Shown here one piece after another: positions 1 to 8,918 of a stretch of 64,000 nt of DNA. The notes beneath the pieces are model-generated. The model searched no databases and was not told the origin of the DNA. It saw only the letters and a program-made list of their open reading frames with translations. The DNA is from Moritella sp. (GTDB lineage Bacteria > Pseudomonadota > Gammaproteobacteria > Enterobacterales > Moritellaceae), in the NCBI RefSeq assembly GCF_013215705.1, contig NZ_JABSQR010000009.1, forward strand, positions 144,941 to 208,940, read 5' to 3'. The translations under genes and the position numbers were made by a program. Numbering within the stretch: the first letter of the stretch is position 1; each line of letters starts with the position of its first letter.

Positions 1-49
1 AAAAAGACCGAAAATAGTGTTCTTTCTTACCAACTTTTAAATTGTGCCG

Positions 50-1018
50 ATGCTAACTACAAATATTATAATTTTAATTCTTGGATTTATTGGTCTCGTC
101 ATTAGTGCCGATAAATTCGTCTATGGTGCTGCTGGACTAGCGCGAAACCTCGGTATTTCACCACTGATCATTGGTCTAACAATTGTCGCGATGGGTTCGT
201 CTGCACCCGAGATGATGGTCGCGGTATCGGCATCCCTTAATGGCTCACCAAATACCGCCATTGGTAATGCTATTGGCTCTAATATTACTAACATCACCTT
301 AGTATTAGGGATCACCGCGTTAATAAAACCATTGCTAGTAGGCTCGACAACGATCCGTCGTGAGATCCCGATGGTATTAATTACCACACTACTAGCAGGT
401 GTTGTGCTGTGGGATTTAAAATTGGAGATGTACGAAGGGGTAATTTTATTATTACTCTTCTTCATTACTATCCTCACTTTAACTATCCTCGCATTAAAAC
501 GTCCAAGCAATGATCCTCTTACCCAAGAGCATGACGATGAAGTCCCTGAAGGCGTCCCCACCAGGAAAGCCGTTGCTTGGTTAATCTTCGGCATGATTGC
601 ATTACCTGTCAGTTCACATTTCCTAGTCGGCTCAGCCGTTGTGATTGCCCAGCACTTTGGCATGAGTGATTTAGTGATCGGCCTGACTATTATTGCCATT
701 GGCACGAGCTTACCAGAACTCGCCGCATCGATATCGGGTGTATTAAAAGGTGAAGATGATCTTGCTATTGGTAATATCATTGGTTCTAATATATTCAACA
801 TCTTAGCGGTATTATCACTACCAGGTATTTTAGCTCCAGGCATGATTGATCCGGCGATTATTAGTCGTGATTTCTATTATATGCTTGGCGCAACTGTGGT
901 AATGCTGGTGATGGCAATAGGCTTTAGAGGCCGTCCAGGACGTATTAGTCGTGTTGAAGGTGGTATTTTATTAGCTGGTTTTGTCGCCTATCAATTCATT
1001 GTATTTAGTAGCATCTAA
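50..1018 (+). CDS. yrbG: Calcium/sodium antiporter, YrbG family
   Basis: Inner-membrane cation/Ca2+ exchanger (CaCA family), 322 aa. The two internally repeated halves are visible: each carries the exchanger signature, GSSAPE at residues 49-54 and GTSLPEL near residue 218, with a GNAIGSNI or GNIIGSNI motif shortly after. About ten hydrophobic segments are interrupted by an acidic cytosolic loop near residues 155-180. A GTG two codons upstream (44) is possible, but the ATG at 50 matches the start of the E. coli homologue. No clear ribosome binding site is visible for either. As in E. coli, the gene precedes kdsD. The ion specificity of YrbG is not firmly known; Ca2+/Na+ exchange is the family assignment. 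Confidence 0.9.
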   Translation: MLTTNIIILILGFIGLVISADKFVYGAAGLARNLGISPLIIGLTIVAMGSSAPEMMVAVSASLNGSPNTAIGNAIGSNITNITLVLGITALIKPLLVGSTTIRREIPMVLITTLLAGVVLWDLKLEMYEGVILLLLFFITILTLTILALKRPSNDPLTQEHDDEVPEGVPTRKAVAWLIFGMIALPVSSHFLVGSAVVIAQHFGMSDLVIGLTIIAIGTSLPELAASISGVLKGEDDLAIGNIIGSNIFNILAVLSLPGILAPGMIDPAIISRDFYYMLGATVVMLVMAIGFRGRPGRISRVEGGILLAGFVAYQFIVFSSI

Positions 1019-1075
1019 CCGTACTTAATATTTTTATATCTCAGTATTAAACAGTATTTTCATTAGGGAATAACC

Positions 1076-2047
1076 ATGTCGAGTCAGTTTAACTATTGCC
1101 AAAGCGCGCTTAATGTCATTAACACGGAAGCGGCAGCGATTTCTCAATTAAGCCAATATATTGATGCCACGTTTACCGCCACGTGTGAATTATTAATCGC
1201 ATGTAAAGGCAAAGTTATTGTGACGGGTATGGGGAAATCAGGTCATATCGCCAATAAAATAGCCGCGACATTAGCCAGTACTGGTACCCCGGCATTCTTT
1301 GTACATCCAGCCGAAGCAAGCCATGGTGATCTTGGCATGATTGAACGTGGTGATGTGGTGATAGCATTATCTAATTCTGGTGAATCAGATGAAATTTTAG
1401 CATTATACCCGATGCTTAAACGTTTAAGCATCCCCATTATAGCAATGACAGGTAATGCTGATTCAACCATGGCGCGCGAAGCAAAAATTAGCTTATGTAT
1501 TAAAGTTGATAAAGAAGCTTGCCCGCTGGGATTAGCACCGACATCAAGTACCACAGCAAGTCTGGTGATGGGTGATGCTATCGCAGTGGCCTTGCTCGAA
1601 GCCAAAGGATTTACCGCAAATGACTTTGCACTGTCTCATCCAGGCGGTCGCTTAGGCAGAAAATTATTATTACGTATTTCAGATATTATGCATAAAGGTG
1701 ACGGCGTACCAAGCGTACAACAGAGTGAAACTATTTCAGAGGCGTTATTTGAAGTCTCTAAAAAAGGGCTCGGTATGACCGCCGTTAATAATGGAAAGCG
1801 GCTGGTTGGCATTTTTACGGATGGGGATTTACGTCGTATTCTTGATGCACGTATAGATATTCACCAAACCCCAATCAGTGAAGTAATGACCCGAAGATGT
1901 GTTACTATTAATGAACATATCTTGGCCGCAGAGGCCCTAGCCGTCATGGAAAATAAAAAAGTTAACGCTATAATTGTCGTTAATGAACAACAAGAACCAG
2001 TCGGCGCCTTCAACATGCATGACTTACTACGCGCAGGTGTATTATAA
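1076..2047 (+). CDS. kdsD: Arabinose-5-phosphate isomerase KdsD
   Basis: Converts D-ribulose 5-phosphate to D-arabinose 5-phosphate, the first committed step of KDO synthesis for LPS inner core. The 323-residue protein has an N-terminal SIS (sugar isomerase) domain, with GMGKSGHIANKIAATL near residue 50 and the HPAEASHGDLGM stretch near residue 80, followed by two CBS domains in the last 120 residues. Length and order match the family. The stop codon lies two bases before kdsC, so the two genes are almost certainly co-transcribed and together supply KDO to the LPS made near the Lpt genes downstream. Confidence 0.96.
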   Translation: MSSQFNYCQSALNVINTEAAAISQLSQYIDATFTATCELLIACKGKVIVTGMGKSGHIANKIAATLASTGTPAFFVHPAEASHGDLGMIERGDVVIALSNSGESDEILALYPMLKRLSIPIIAMTGNADSTMAREAKISLCIKVDKEACPLGLAPTSSTTASLVMGDAIAVALLEAKGFTANDFALSHPGGRLGRKLLLRISDIMHKGDGVPSVQQSETISEALFEVSKKGLGMTAVNNGKRLVGIFTDGDLRRILDARIDIHQTPISEVMTRRCVTINEHILAAEALAVMENKKVNAIIVVNEQQEPVGAFNMHDLLRAGVL

Positions 2048-2049
2048 AT

Positions 2050-2598
2050 ATGATCAACACATTATATGGTCCAATCCCACAAGAGATCTTAACCAAAGCA
2101 AAAACATTAAAGCTACTCATTTGTGATATAGATGGCGTATTTTCTGATGGTCGAGTGTATATGGGTAACGATGGCGAAGAGCTGAAAGCTTTCCATACCC
2201 GTGATGGTTTTGGGGTTAAATCACTCCTCAATGCAGGTATCGAAGTGGCGGTGATCACCGGACGGCAGTCAACGATTGTCGCCAACCGCATGCAAGGTTT
2301 AGGTGTTAAACATATCTATCAAGGTCAAGACAACAAAGTTATCGCATTTAATATGTTGCTCGAAAAATTAAACTTATCAGCAGAGCAGGTCGGTTATATC
2401 GGCGATGACGTGATTGATTTACCGGTAATGAATCTCTGTGGACTCAGTGTTGCTGTTGCCGATGCCCACCCTCTGGTTAAAAAAGGGGCCGATTTTAGCA
2501 CCTCAATCCGTGGTGGTTTTGGCGCAGTAAGAGAATTAGCAGATTTGATCTTATTAGCCAAGGGAGTATTAGACCAAGCACAAGGCACTTCGGTATGA
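2050..2598 (+). CDS. kdsC: KDO-8-phosphate phosphatase KdsC
   Basis: HAD-superfamily phosphatase of 182 aa that removes the phosphate from KDO 8-phosphate. The catalytic DxD motif is present as CDIDGVFSDG with Asp26 and Asp28. The later HAD motifs are also seen: VITGR near residue 75, and GDDVIDLPVM near residue 118 that would hold Mg2+. It has no cap insertion, as expected for this tetrameric C0-type family. The gene starts two bases after kdsD and its stop overlaps the lptC start (ATGA), which supports one transcription unit running from yrbG or kdsD into the lpt genes. Confidence 0.96.
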   Translation: MINTLYGPIPQEILTKAKTLKLLICDIDGVFSDGRVYMGNDGEELKAFHTRDGFGVKSLLNAGIEVAVITGRQSTIVANRMQGLGVKHIYQGQDNKVIAFNMLLEKLNLSAEQVGYIGDDVIDLPVMNLCGLSVAVADAHPLVKKGADFSTSIRGGFGAVRELADLILLAKGVLDQAQGTSV

Positions 2599-3155
2599 AT
2601 CGGCAAAATATGGGGATTGTTATCCTCTTTTTGTGTGCACTGGGTATTTGGCGCTTTTTTTCACCCGATGAACAATCAACAGCCTCCCCCTCAACCGAAT
2701 ATCAGCCTGATTTCACCGCCGAGGTCCTACGCAGTGTAGAGTTCAGTATTGAAGGGAAAATCATACGTCGCATTTTTGCCGATAGTATGGAGCATTATGG
2801 CGAGTTAGGCATGACAATGTTCACTAACCCCGTTATTATCCTTTATGATGACAATGCCCAAGCGACGTGGAAGATCCAAGCCAAAGAAGGTAACTTCAGC
2901 AGTGAGGATGTCGCGACACTACGCAATGATGTGATCATCCAGAATATGAAGAAAAATGATTATATTGATGTCATCACCACCAGTTATTTGCAATTAGAAC
3001 TGACCAAAAACTTGGTACGCAGCGATCAATTAATTACTATCACAGGGGCCTTATTCAACCAAACCGGCGTTGGCCTTGAAGGTGATTTAAAGCAAGAATA
3101 CATGACTATCCTTAAGCAAGTTAAAGCGATATATACTAATGATGAAAAAATATAA
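2595..3155 (+). CDS. lptC: LPS export protein LptC
   Basis: Bitopic inner-membrane component of the Lpt bridge, 186 aa. A single N-terminal transmembrane helix (about residues 6-21) anchors a periplasmic beta-jellyroll domain that takes LPS from LptB2FG and hands it to LptA. The middle of the protein shows the alternating beta-strand pattern of the LptC/YrbK family. The start ATG overlaps the kdsC stop by 4 bases, and its own 3' end overlaps lptA by 17 bases, so translation is probably coupled. Assignment combines family resemblance and unambiguous gene order. Confidence 0.93.
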   Translation: MNRQNMGIVILFLCALGIWRFFSPDEQSTASPSTEYQPDFTAEVLRSVEFSIEGKIIRRIFADSMEHYGELGMTMFTNPVIILYDDNAQATWKIQAKEGNFSSEDVATLRNDVIIQNMKKNDYIDVITTSYLQLELTKNLVRSDQLITITGALFNQTGVGLEGDLKQEYMTILKQVKAIYTNDEKI

Positions 3156-3639
3156 AATTTTACTGTTAACAGTATTGATGAGTAATTCAGCGCTCGCATT
3201 AGAATCTGACTTTGCAGAAAATGTTGTCGTAAACGCTAAACGTCAAGAAGTGTTTATTAAAGAGAACCGCGTTATTTTTTATGATAATGTGGTAGTGACT
3301 CAAGGCACAATATTAATTCATGCTGATAAGCTCACGGTATTAAGCCCTGGTGGCAAAGGTACTGAAGTGATGATAGCCACAGGTAACGTAGCCACTTTTT
3401 ATCAAGAGCTTGATGACGGCAAAAAAATCAACGCAGAATCGAATGAGATCCGTTATGAACTCGGCAAAAAACGTTTAACGTTAACAAAAAATGCCCGCTT
3501 ACGTCAGGCTGATAGTGAAATCAAAGGTAACAAGATCATCTACCAAATTGATAAGCAAGAAATGATAGCCGAAAGCGGTAATAATGAATCAGATCGCGTG
3601 ATCACCATTTTCACCCCTGAAGACAACAAAACTAAGTAG
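3139..3639 (+). CDS. lptA: LPS transport periplasmic protein LptA
   Basis: Periplasmic 166-residue protein that polymerises head to tail into the bridge carrying LPS to the outer membrane. It has a signal peptide (about residues 1-21, ending SALALES), then the OstA-like repeating beta-strand domain, with phrases such as VIFYDNVVVTQGTI and NEIRYELGKKRLTLTKNARL. Two adjacent ATGs (3139 and 3142) are possible starts and change the product by one residue. The gene overlaps lptC and lies 15 bases before lptB, which fits the conserved lptCAB order. Confidence 0.93.
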   Translation: MMKKYKILLLTVLMSNSALALESDFAENVVVNAKRQEVFIKENRVIFYDNVVVTQGTILIHADKLTVLSPGGKGTEVMIATGNVATFYQELDDGKKINAESNEIRYELGKKRLTLTKNARLRQADSEIKGNKIIYQIDKQEMIAESGNNESDRVITIFTPEDNKTK

Positions 3640-3654
3640 AGTAAATAAATTCAT

Positions 3655-4380
3655 ATGGCGCGTTTAAAAGTATCACACTTAGCAAAAAGTTATAATAAAC
3701 GTAAAGTTGTGTCTGATGTGAGCCTCGAAGTTGAATCAGGCCAAATTGTTGGTTTACTTGGGCCCAATGGCGCAGGTAAAACCACCACCTTTTACATGGT
3801 GGTTGGCTTAGTTAAGCGAGATCATGGACAAATCTTCATTGATGACCAAGAATTAACCCATGAGCCAATGCATATTCGTGCACAACAAGGTATTGGTTAT
3901 TTACCCCAAGAAGCCTCAATTTTTCGTCGCTTATCGGTAACTAAAAATATCATGGCCATTTTAGAGTTGCGCCCAGAATTAAGCCGTTTTCAACGAGAAG
4001 AGAAATTAGAAGAATTACTCGAAGAGTTCCATATTACCCATATCCGCGATAGTTTAGGGATGAGCTTATCGGGTGGTGAACGCCGCCGAGTTGAAATTGC
4101 CCGCGCACTGGCAGCTGATCCTAAATTTATTTTATTAGATGAACCCTTTGCTGGTGTTGATCCGATTTCGGTTGGCGATATTAAAAAGATTATTCAACAT
4201 CTGCGGGATCGGGGTTTAGGGGTATTAATTACCGACCATAACGTACGTGAAACACTGGATGTATGTGAATACTCTTATATTGTAAGTCATGGGCACTTAA
4301 TTGCGTCTGGCACTTCAGAAGAGATTTTATCCAACGCACAAGTGAAAGAAGTATACCTTGGAGATCAATTCCGACTATAG
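3655..4380 (+). CDS. lptB: LPS export ABC transporter ATPase LptB
   Basis: Cytoplasmic ATPase that powers LPS extraction with LptF and LptG, which are not in this window. The 241-residue protein has Walker [10 protein letters not shown] near residues 36-44, a Q-loop at GYLPQEAS, the ABC signature LSGGERRR near residue 138, Walker [13 protein letters not shown], and the switch histidine in [10 protein letters not shown]. These residues and the C-terminal LGDQFRL are typical of LptB. It closes the LPS export set, and 48 bases separate it from rpoN. Confidence 0.97.
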   Translation: MARLKVSHLAKSYNKRKVVSDVSLEVESGQIVGLLGPNGAGKTTTFYMVVGLVKRDHGQIFIDDQELTHEPMHIRAQQGIGYLPQEASIFRRLSVTKNIMAILELRPELSRFQREEKLEELLEEFHITHIRDSLGMSLSGGERRRVEIARALAADPKFILLDEPFAGVDPISVGDIKKIIQHLRDRGLGVLITDHNVRETLDVCEYSYIVSHGHLIASGTSEEILSNAQVKEVYLGDQFRL

Positions 4381-4428
4381 TTTGATATTGATACATAGCC
4401 GCATTAAGGAAGAGAGAGTAGTCGTTAG

Positions 4429-5943
4429 ATGAAGCCATCATTACAACTTCGTATGAGTCAATCTCTGGCAATGACGCCACAGTTACAACAAGCTATTCGA
4501 TTATTACAATTATCGACCTTGGAGTTACAGCAAGAGATCCAAGAAGCGTTAGACAGTAATCCGCTACTGGAACAAGAAGATCCCAACAACACGCTGTCAA
4601 ATGATGCAGAAAGTAGTGACGCACACAATGCGGATAACGCAGATAATAATGATTCGATTACCGATAGCAGCCAAATCGAAGTCGGTGATGCCCTTGCCAG
4701 TGATTCCATCCCTGATGAACTGCCTACTGACAGCAATTGGGATGACGTCTATACCCCACAAATACAAAATCACAGTGGCGGCAGTGTCGGTATTGATGGA
4801 CTTGATCAGGTTTACCAAGGTGCAACCAGCGAAGGTTTATACGAACATCTTATGTGGCAAATGGAATTAACCCCATTTACTGATATTGATCGCGCCATTG
4901 CCGTCGCTATTATTGATGGCATTGATGATCATGGTTATCTCAATCAAAGCTGCGAAGAGATCCTGCACAGCGTGGTGCTCGGCCACCAAGAACACGATGA
5001 TAATAACGAAGATCAATTGGAATTAGATGAAGTTGAAGCGGTATTAAAACGTATTCAACATTTTGATCCTATCGGTGTAGCAGCGCGCTCACTACAAGAA
5101 TGTTTATTGATCCAACTTCGACATTTACCTAAAAATACCCCTTGGTTATCAGAATGCCAACAAATAATTCAATCCCATATGGATTTATTGGGCAATCGCG
5201 ACTACCGTCAATTAAGTCGTAAAACAAAATTAAAAGAACCACAACTTAAAGAGATCATGCAATTAATTCAGAGCCTGGAACCAAGACCAGGTAATGTGAT
5301 TGATCAGTCGGAAGGGCTGTATGTGATTCCCGATGTATTAGTAAAGAAAAAAAATAACCAATGGATAGTCGACTTAAATCCTGACATTGTGCCAAGATTA
5401 AAAGTGAACACTGAATATTCTAATCTGTCGACCGGTAACCGTAATAGTAGCGATGGGCAGTTTATTCGTGCCCATGTGCAAGAAGCAAAATGGTTTATTA
5501 AAAGCCTAGAAAGCCGTAACGAGACATTACTAAAAGTGACAAAGAGTATTGTTCAACGCCAAGTAGATTTCTTTGAATATGGCGATGAAGCCATGAAACC
5601 TATGGTACTGAATGATATTGCAGAAGAAGTCGAAATGCATGAATCGACTATTTCGCGGGTAACAACGCAGAAGTTTATGCATACGCCACGTGGTATTTTT
5701 GAACTGAAGTTCTTCTTTTCAAGCCACGTCAGTACTGACAATGGCGGTGAATGCTCATCAACCGCTATTCGGGCATTAATTAAAAAATTGGTGGCGGCAG
5801 AGAATGCCATTAAACCACTAAGTGATAGCAAGATTGCTGATTTACTTGCTGATCAAGGTATCAAGGTGGCTCGGCGTACGATCGCAAAATACCGAGACGC
5901 ACTAAGTATACCACCATCTAATCAGCGCAAGAGTCTTTTATAG
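4429..5943 (+). CDS. rpoN: RNA polymerase sigma-54 factor RpoN
   Basis: Alternative sigma factor recognising -24/-12 promoters, 504 aa. Region I at the N-terminus is glutamine- and leucine-rich ([17 protein letters not shown]), followed by a variable acidic region II (about residues 45-105, rich in D, N and S), the core-binding domain, a helix-turn-helix, and the RpoN box ARRTIAKYR at residues 481-489 that reads the -24 element. The gene keeps its usual place between lptB and hpf. The acidic region II overlaps several spurious reading frames on both strands. Confidence 0.98.
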   Translation: MKPSLQLRMSQSLAMTPQLQQAIRLLQLSTLELQQEIQEALDSNPLLEQEDPNNTLSNDAESSDAHNADNADNNDSITDSSQIEVGDALASDSIPDELPTDSNWDDVYTPQIQNHSGGSVGIDGLDQVYQGATSEGLYEHLMWQMELTPFTDIDRAIAVAIIDGIDDHGYLNQSCEEILHSVVLGHQEHDDNNEDQLELDEVEAVLKRIQHFDPIGVAARSLQECLLIQLRHLPKNTPWLSECQQIIQSHMDLLGNRDYRQLSRKTKLKEPQLKEIMQLIQSLEPRPGNVIDQSEGLYVIPDVLVKKKNNQWIVDLNPDIVPRLKVNTEYSNLSTGNRNSSDGQFIRAHVQEAKWFIKSLESRNETLLKVTKSIVQRQVDFFEYGDEAMKPMVLNDIAEEVEMHESTISRVTTQKFMHTPRGIFELKFFFSSHVSTDNGGECSSTAIRALIKKLVAAENAIKPLSDSKIADLLADQGIKVARRTIAKYRDALSIPPSNQRKSLL

Positions 5944-5974
5944 CACTCATCCTACCTTCATAAGGGAGACATAT

Positions 5975-6262
5975 ATGCAAATTAATTTAACCGGTAGACA
6001 TGTAGAAATTACAGATTCACTGAAAGATTACATTGATAGCAAGTTTTCCAAATTAGAGCGGCATTTTGAGCATATTAACAATATTCATGTGATCTTAAAT
6101 GTCGAAAAATTACTGCAAATCGCAGAAGCAAAAATACATCTAAATGGGGGTGAAATCTTTGCCGTACATGAACATAACGACATGTATGCTGCAATTGATG
6201 GCTTACTGGATAAGCTCGATCGCCAAGTGATTAAGCATAAAGAAAAATTAATTCGCCATTAA
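5975..6262 (+). CDS. hpf: Ribosome hibernation promoting factor (short HPF)
   Basis: Short-type HPF/YfiA-family protein of 95 aa that binds the 30S decoding region in stationary phase and promotes 100S dimers. The start MQINLTGRHVEITDSLKDYIDSKFSKLERHF-type sequence and the IHLNGGEIFAVHEHNDMYAAID segment are characteristic. Its length matches the E. coli short form and lacks the long-HPF dimerisation tail. A good ribosome binding site (GGGAGA) lies 6-8 bases upstream. In many gammaproteobacteria ptsN follows; here the next gene is rapZ after a 199-base gap. Confidence 0.95.
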   Translation: MQINLTGRHVEITDSLKDYIDSKFSKLERHFEHINNIHVILNVEKLLQIAEAKIHLNGGEIFAVHEHNDMYAAIDGLLDKLDRQVIKHKEKLIRH

Positions 6263-6281
6263 TTTAGTCCCACAACAAATA

Positions 6282-6311
6282 ACCTAAAGGAAAAAACCTT
6301 TTCCTTTAGGT
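6282..6311 (+). terminator. Hairpin after hpf, probable terminator or mRNA end
   Basis: A perfect 13-bp stem, ACCTAAAGGAAAA paired with TTTTCCTTTAGGT, with a 4-base AACC loop, lies 19 bases after the hpf stop. There is no clean T tract after the stem, although the 3' arm begins with four T, so termination may be partial. It falls exactly where ptsN would normally begin, and it would separate rpoN-hpf from rapZ. It could also act as a stabilising 3' end. Confidence 0.55.
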
Positions 6312-6461
6312 ATTAATGTTCCTGACATAATTAAAACATATCATATCCAAATCAATTGCGGGATAATGAGCAAATATTTTATATCGTAATGAGTTTAAAA
6401 TTAGCCAGCTAACTTTTACTCTGTCCACGATAAATTCGCTGCGCAGATGTGAGGACAAAAA

Positions 6462-7325
6462 ATGAAGTTAATAATAGTCAGCGGCCAGTCAGGATCCGGT
6501 AAATCAATTGCATTACGGGTACTTGAAGATTTAGGCTACTATTGCGTAGACAACCTGCCAGTGACATTACTCCCACAACTACTGCAAACCTTAAATGCCA
6601 AAACTGAACAAGTAGCAGTCAGCATTGATGTACGTAATTTACCGAAAGAAAAGCAAGAATTAAACGATATTATTGCCGAGTTAAAAGCCAGTACTGAGCT
6701 AACCAGTTTATTTCTTGATACGAACCAATCTGTCCTTATTAAACGCTACAGTGAAACACGTCGCTTGCATCCATTAACAAAAGACGACCTGTCGCTCTCG
6801 CAAGCAATTGAAATAGAACAACAGCGCTTACGTCCTTTAGCCTTACTTGCGGATCTGAAAATCGATACCACTGAGCTTAATATTCATGAACTCAGTGAAC
6901 AAATCAAAGAACGTATTTTAGGCAAGAAAAAAAATAAACTGGTCTTAGTCTTCCAATCATTTGGTTTTAAACATGGCTTACCAATGGATGCAGACTATGT
7001 ATTCGACGTACGCTTTTTACCAAACCCACATTGGATCCCAGAATTAAAACCTTACACAGGTCTTGATGAACCGGTAATTAACTACCTCAGTCAGCAACCA
7101 GAAGTGATCAGCTTTGCGCTGCAAATTGAAAATCTATTATCGGCCTGGTTACCGCTGCTGGAAAAAAATAATCGCAGCTATGTTACTGTTGCTATCGGTT
7201 GTACTGGCGGCCAACATCGCTCGGTATTCATCGCAGAAAAATTAGCGAAATACTTTAAACAGCAAGATTACGTGGTACAGACTCGTCACCAGACCTTAGA
7301 AAAGAACAAACATAAAATTAGCTAG
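6462..7325 (+). CDS. rapZ: RNase adapter protein RapZ
   Basis: 287-residue P-loop protein that in enterobacteria presents the GlmZ small RNA to RNase E and so controls glucosamine-6-phosphate synthase. Walker A is GQSGSGKS at residues 8-15. The C-terminal domain carries GCTGGQHRSVFIAEKLA and a basic tail (TLEKNKHK) resembling the RNA-binding tail of the E. coli protein. In E. coli it lies between ptsN and npr; both flanking PTS-Ntr genes are missing here. Whether a GlmZ-type RNA exists in this organism cannot be told from the window. Confidence 0.94.
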   Translation: MKLIIVSGQSGSGKSIALRVLEDLGYYCVDNLPVTLLPQLLQTLNAKTEQVAVSIDVRNLPKEKQELNDIIAELKASTELTSLFLDTNQSVLIKRYSETRRLHPLTKDDLSLSQAIEIEQQRLRPLALLADLKIDTTELNIHELSEQIKERILGKKKNKLVLVFQSFGFKHGLPMDADYVFDVRFLPNPHWIPELKPYTGLDEPVINYLSQQPEVISFALQIENLLSAWLPLLEKNNRSYVTVAIGCTGGQHRSVFIAEKLAKYFKQQDYVVQTRHQTLEKNKHKIS

Positions 7326-7472
7326 GTACTCAGTTAGCAATAAAATTAACGATCTATACAGTTAATTTTCATAATTTATTGTTAATACTGATTATAGATA
7401 CAGATTAAGCTAGAATTGCACTGCATCAACGAGCAAGGTCTTGCAGCAGAATAATAAGAATGGGGACGACAT

Positions 7473-8831
7473 ATGCCAGAACAGATGGAGCATGAAAGTA
7501 CACACCTACGTTTAAGTAAAATGAATGAAGCACTCGAGAGTGGTATGTTTGTTCACGTTAAGCGAATGCTCTACCAAACCCCCCCTTGTGATATCGCTTT
7601 ATTACTCGAGTCATCACCACCAGCAGGTCGTAAAGTCTTGTGGCGATTAACCGACTCTGAAATGCAAGGTGAGATCCTCGATGAACTCAATGAAGATGCT
7701 AAAACCAGTATTCTAAAACTCATGGATACCGAATCCTTAGTCGCGGCGACAGAAGGCTTAGATACGGATGATTTAGCCAATGTGCTGCGTAGCCTGCCAG
7801 ACAGTATCTACCAAGAAGTTATTACTCAAATGGATACCCAAGATCGACATCGTTTAGAAACCGCGATGGCGTATCCAGAAGACACTGCAGGCAGTATCAT
7901 GAATACCGATACCATCACCTTGCGTCCAGACGTAACCGTCGATGTGATCTTACGTTACATACGCTTACGCGGTGAATTACCCGAAGCCACTGATACCTTA
8001 TATGTGGTGGATAAAGATGATCGTTTGATCGGTGATGTGCCTTTATCTATGCTATTAACCACAGATCCAAACAGTGTCATCAACACCATTATGGATCGCC
8101 AAGCAGAAACATTATCGGCCAATATGGATACCTCGGAAGTCGCTAAACTGTTCGAGCGCCATGACTGGATCTCAGCGCCAGTAACGGATGACACAGGTAA
8201 ACTACTTGGTCGTATCACTATTGATGACGTGGTTGATATTATCCGCGAAAATGCCGAGCATGACATGATGGGTCTGGCTGGTATGGATGATGATGAAGAT
8301 ACCTTCGCCCCCGTGCTACAAAGCACCAAACGCCGTACACTTTGGCTGGGGGTTAATTTAATTGCCGCATTAACTGCCGCCTCCGTCTCGAACATGTTTG
8401 AAGCGACTTTAGAACAACTCGCGACGTTGGCCATTTTAATGACCATTGTACCTAGCATGGGTGGTATTGCTGGTAATCAAACCCTAGCACTGGTTATTCG
8501 TGGTATGGCGGTCGGTCATATTAGTGACGAAAATAGCCGGTGGTTAATCGGTAAAGAAGCCATGGTTGGCGTGCTAAATGGCGCTATCTGGGCAATATCC
8601 ATCGCTATCATCGTCTCATTATGGAAGGGCGATCTATCGCTAGGCCTGATCATTGGTGGGGCAATGTTTATTAATATGTCGATGGGCGGATTGGCCGGCG
8701 TGGTCATTCCACTGGTGATGAAAAAATACAATATTGATCCTGCACTAGCAGGTGGTATGGCGCTCACCACCGTGACCGATGTGGTTGGTCTATTTTCCTT
8801 CTTAGGCATGGCAACACTGGTCTACGGTTAA
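7473..8831 (+). CDS. mgtE: Magnesium transporter MgtE
   Basis: Homodimeric Mg2+ channel of 452 aa. An N-terminal helical superfamily domain (about residues 30-130) is followed by two CBS domains (about 138-255) that sense cytosolic Mg2+. The membrane domain with five hydrophobic segments fills residues 285-452 and contains the conserved PSMGGIAGNQTLALVIRGMA pore region near residue 330 and GGMALTTVTDVVG near the end. A GGGGACG-type ribosome binding site lies before the ATG. The gene ends at a strong bidirectional terminator facing pmbA. The 147-base leader holds only a small GCAAG/CTTGC hairpin; I do not recognise a magnesium riboswitch in it. Confidence 0.95.
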   Translation: MPEQMEHESTHLRLSKMNEALESGMFVHVKRMLYQTPPCDIALLLESSPPAGRKVLWRLTDSEMQGEILDELNEDAKTSILKLMDTESLVAATEGLDTDDLANVLRSLPDSIYQEVITQMDTQDRHRLETAMAYPEDTAGSIMNTDTITLRPDVTVDVILRYIRLRGELPEATDTLYVVDKDDRLIGDVPLSMLLTTDPNSVINTIMDRQAETLSANMDTSEVAKLFERHDWISAPVTDDTGKLLGRITIDDVVDIIRENAEHDMMGLAGMDDDEDTFAPVLQSTKRRTLWLGVNLIAALTAASVSNMFEATLEQLATLAILMTIVPSMGGIAGNQTLALVIRGMAVGHISDENSRWLIGKEAMVGVLNGAIWAISIAIIVSLWKGDLSLGLIIGGAMFINMSMGGLAGVVIPLVMKKYNIDPALAGGMALTTVTDVVGLFSFLGMATLVYG

Positions 8832-8861
8832 CCTTTTTAACCAAGCTAGAGAGCAGAACGT

Positions 8862-8894
8862 AAAAAGCCTGCGTCATCATGACGCAGGCTTTTT
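8862..8894. terminator. Bidirectional terminator between mgtE and pmbA
   Basis: A perfect 14-bp stem, AAAAAGCCTGCGTC and its complement, with a 5-base ATCAT loop, lies 30 bases after mgtE and 24 bases after pmbA on the opposite strand. The A/T ends of the stem give a T tract in both directions, so it serves both convergent genes. Confidence 0.92.
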
Positions 8895-8918
8895 CACTTA
8901 ACTTAAATCGAGGGGATA

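Noticed and set aside
4458..4870. Open frames on both strands over the acidic region of rpoN
   Set aside because: They are shadows of a low-complexity coding region; the rpoN frame is certain and complete.
7326..7472. Magnesium riboswitch in the mgtE leader
   Set aside because: The leader is only 147 bases with one small hairpin and lacks recognisable M-box segments.
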